A stretch of 64,000 bases of DNA from Obelidium mucronatum (Eukaryota; Chytridiomycota; Chytridiomycetes; Chytridiales; Chytriomycetaceae): positions 25,883 through 89,882 of the forward strand of contig JAIVFH010000125.1 of NCBI GenBank assembly GCA_025765595.1. The letters are read 5' to 3'. This document shows, piece after piece, positions 61,820 through 64,000 of this stretch (its first letter is position 1; the number at the start of each line of letters is the position of its first letter). A program made the translations under genes and the position numbers. The notes under the pieces were generated by a model, which saw nothing but the letters and a program-made list of their open reading frames with translations, made no database searches and was not told where the DNA came from.

Positions 61820-64000
61820 ATGGAAAGCGTTGAAGACGGAGAAATCTCGAGTGTCAGCGAGACTCCAAGTCCAAAGAGCCAAACTCCAATGATGCCGCAG
61901 CAACACCAATACCAACATCAGCAGCACCAGCACCAATACCAACAAAGTCAACGTCAAAATCAGCAAACAGGGCAGTTTCCTTTTGCCCAACTGCCTTTCT
62001 TTCAGCATCAAAACCAGTTTGTCCTTCAACCGCCTCCCGCTCTTTCGCTTAGCCAAACAACCCCCTTCGGTATCCACTCACTCGGTCCTCAGTTTGAGCC
62101 CCTCGCCCGTCTGTCTTTGCTCCCGCTTCATATGCAGCCTGAAGGTATGCCTTGACACCTTCAACAAAACCTTTCTCATAGTCTATAAATAGCTTTGGCC
62201 CAAACTCCCAAAGAACTCAAAGTCAAGACACTATCTCTCATTTCAGCCCTGTTGGCCAGCTTTTACTCTCCACTGGAACTTTCGACCCTTGGTGTTTCGC
62301 CTGAAGTTGTTGCGCTGGCCTCGCAATTTGAGCCAAAGAAGCTGTCAAAAGCGGAGAAGAAACGAGTAAAGTCTCTGAGGGATCAGCGGAGAAAACTGAC
62401 TGCGTATAAGGCTGGGTCTTCTGGTGTGCCATTTGGGCAAATTCGTAAACCAGTAGTAAATCCAACTCGTCCTGCCGGTCCAAAACAACGCTTCCCACCC
62501 GAGCATTTTCATCCTATTCCCGGCCAAGCGCCAGTGCCTGTTTTCCATCAAACATCTGGTCTACCCCATTCTTTGCTTATTCGTCCGAACGCCATACAAA
62601 CGCCTCAAGTCCCACCCAAAGCAAATCCAACATCTCAGTCTCAATCTTCGGAACTATCGACAGCTGAAAAGCTAGAAAAACTAAAGGCTGTGTTGCGTGC
62701 TTCTAAATTGAGTGTTGTTACACCGATTAATAACAAACCAGTGGAAAGTAAAAGCTCGCGAAAGGGTATATGATGCCGGTGTTTTGGGTGTACCTAATAA
62801 CTCTTTTAACTCTTTTTTTTTGAAATAGCTGAGAAGAGGGATTCCCAAAGTCCGTCGAGCTCGGATTCCGATTCCAGTAATACAGATGTTGAAGAAAAAG
62901 GCTCTAGCAGTGACATGGAGATTTGTGATTCAAGTAGCACTGATAAAAGTGACGAGGAGGAGGACTCTGCAGTCCTCAATCCTGTTAAACCCACCATGGA
63001 GACAAATCCGCGTTCATCACTGAGCGAAGAAAAGGCCATGGATATTGACGAGTCTAGTGAAGATTCGGAGAGAGATGACGATGACTCGGATGATTCAGAT
63101 GACTCGGACGACTCGGGCGATCCTGGATCCATAGCTCAAAACTGGCGTTCAAAAATTGAGTCCTTGAATGTCACGATTGAATCCAAAGCTGAGAAAAACA
63201 CTGCTCTGATCCCAGAAATTTCTCAGAAGTCTTTGCCATCATCTTCATCTAATTTGCCGATGAATGTTGGAGCAACCTTACCAACGATTGTCGTACCTGC
63301 CGTGTTAGAGGAGCCGAAGCCTCAACCTGGGGCTTCAAATCGCATTCGGCCCAGCGCGAGCGACTACAATTTACGCTCTAACGCTTATACCCTTCAACTT
63401 TCTCAAGCTCGGAAGTTCATCCCTTCAAAGTCTTACGATCATTTTGTGATTGAAGTGAGCGACACGTCAGACACTGAAGACGACAGCATGAATACCCCCA
63501 ACACCACAACTTGCGAATAATGCACCAACGAAATTATCCGTCAAAGCATCTTCCTTGGATGAACAGATTCGAGCAATGAAGGAGAGGATAGCTGAAAAAG
63601 AGCGACTTAAGCGGCTTTCCAAATTGGAAGTAACGAGTGGAAAGGTGGAGTCGATGGAAAGCCTTGGCTCTGTTTCTTCTACCGTGAGCAACGCAAGTAT
63701 AGCGAGTGAAATGGACATGGATGCTGGTTTGAAGCAACTTTCTGCCCCCAGCTCGTTGGCCTCAACGCCAATGATATCAAAAGCAGTGGTACCAGGCAGA
63801 AAACAAGAACCCCTTCAAGGAGCAGTGTCAACCCCCACATCGCCCCGGCCTCCAACCCCCAAGAGCAACAAATCACATCTTTCCCCATCATCCTCTACCG
63901 CAGCGACGTTGCTCACCAAAAAGCAAGCACTGCAGTCCCAAATCAAGCAAGATGAGGCACTCCTTGAATCTGCATTGAAGGACATTTCGGTAAAAGAGGC
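61820..64000 (+). CDS. Partial paralogue of the ZFC3H1/Red1 gene, 5' half, with a new start codon
   Basis: The copy lacks the first 24 codons of the parent and all of its upstream region. The deletion junction creates ATG at 61820, directly in frame with the remaining exon (MESVEDGEISSVSETPSP). Exon 2 (about 62190-62767) and exon 3 (about 62829 onward) with their GT-AG introns are kept, as is the Asp/Ser-rich tract. The frame jump near 63510 is shared with the parent. The extra C near 63813 makes the following coiled-coil part read straight through, unlike the parent. The zinc finger and TPR half would lie beyond the window if present. Expression is uncertain because the promoter was removed. 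Confidence 0.7.

Larger units (their letters stand above)
61518..64000 (+). repeat. Inverted duplicate of 24648-27516
   Basis: 2483 bp of near identity, truncated by the window end. Similarity begins abruptly with TTATGTTACCC at 61518. Compared with the parent it has a 381-bp deletion at 61817/61818 with at most one base of overlap, a 6-bp in-frame deletion near 63696 and one extra C near 63813. Confidence 0.93.

Overview
The window is eukaryotic. Genes are broken by short GT-AG introns (about 45-120 bp), coding and intergenic DNA are similarly AT-leaning, and the conserved genes are fungal or opisthokont: exocyst Sec3, the SCY1-family pseudokinase SCYL2, and a ZFC3H1/Red1-type nuclear RNA-surveillance protein. 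A Crinkler-type NTPase-nuclease effector gene, F-box/plant-type LRR genes and Tc1, hAT, Copia and LINE elements together suggest an early-diverging fungus, most likely a chytrid. That placement is inference; no rRNA or marker gene fixes it.

Layout. 1-6.7 kb is ordinary gene space: Sec3 C-terminus (+), a seven-helix membrane protein (-), SCYL2 (+). 6.75-8.2 kb holds a secreted-effector-like gene with a trypsin-like domain. 8.6-12.1 kb has a tRNA-Ser candidate beside a complete Tc1/mariner transposon (TA target duplication, long inverted repeats) that carries an intact transposase and, facing it, an intact six-exon passenger gene with a Cys-rich N-terminus. 12.4-18.6 kb holds a secreted Thr/Pro repeat protein, a GNAT acetyltransferase, a probable GPI-anchored protein, an F-box/LRR gene and the Crinkler gene. 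18.7-20.0 kb holds relics of the Crinkler and of a ZFC3H1 exon. 20.7-26.9 kb is the ZFC3H1/Red1 gene (-). 27-29 kb has a broken LRR gene, a frameshifted secreted repeat protein and a tyrosine-recombinase relic. 29.3-32.5 kb is a hAT transposase gene, followed by a 5'-truncated LINE split by a tRNA-related SINE.

35.0-52.6 kb is one nest of three Copia-type retrotransposons: element A (35020-52565) contains B (41566-52157), which contains C (45187-51100, opposite strand). Each has paired LTRs and an exact 5-bp target duplication. C has an uninterrupted 1660-codon polyprotein. LTR divergence falls in the expected order A>B>C.

52.6-64 kb returns to genes: a SAM-domain protein whose 5' side was hit by element A, a Thg1-like gene with frame breaks, single and double rhodanese genes separated by a 1.08-kb segment with inverted-repeat ends, LRR and F-box genes, and a lineage-specific gene. 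The last 2.5 kb is an inverted copy of the 5' half of the ZFC3H1 gene; a 381-bp deletion removed the original start and placed a new ATG in frame.

Many frame breaks sit in homopolymers (C, G or A runs). Assembly error and real decay cannot be separated from sequence alone.
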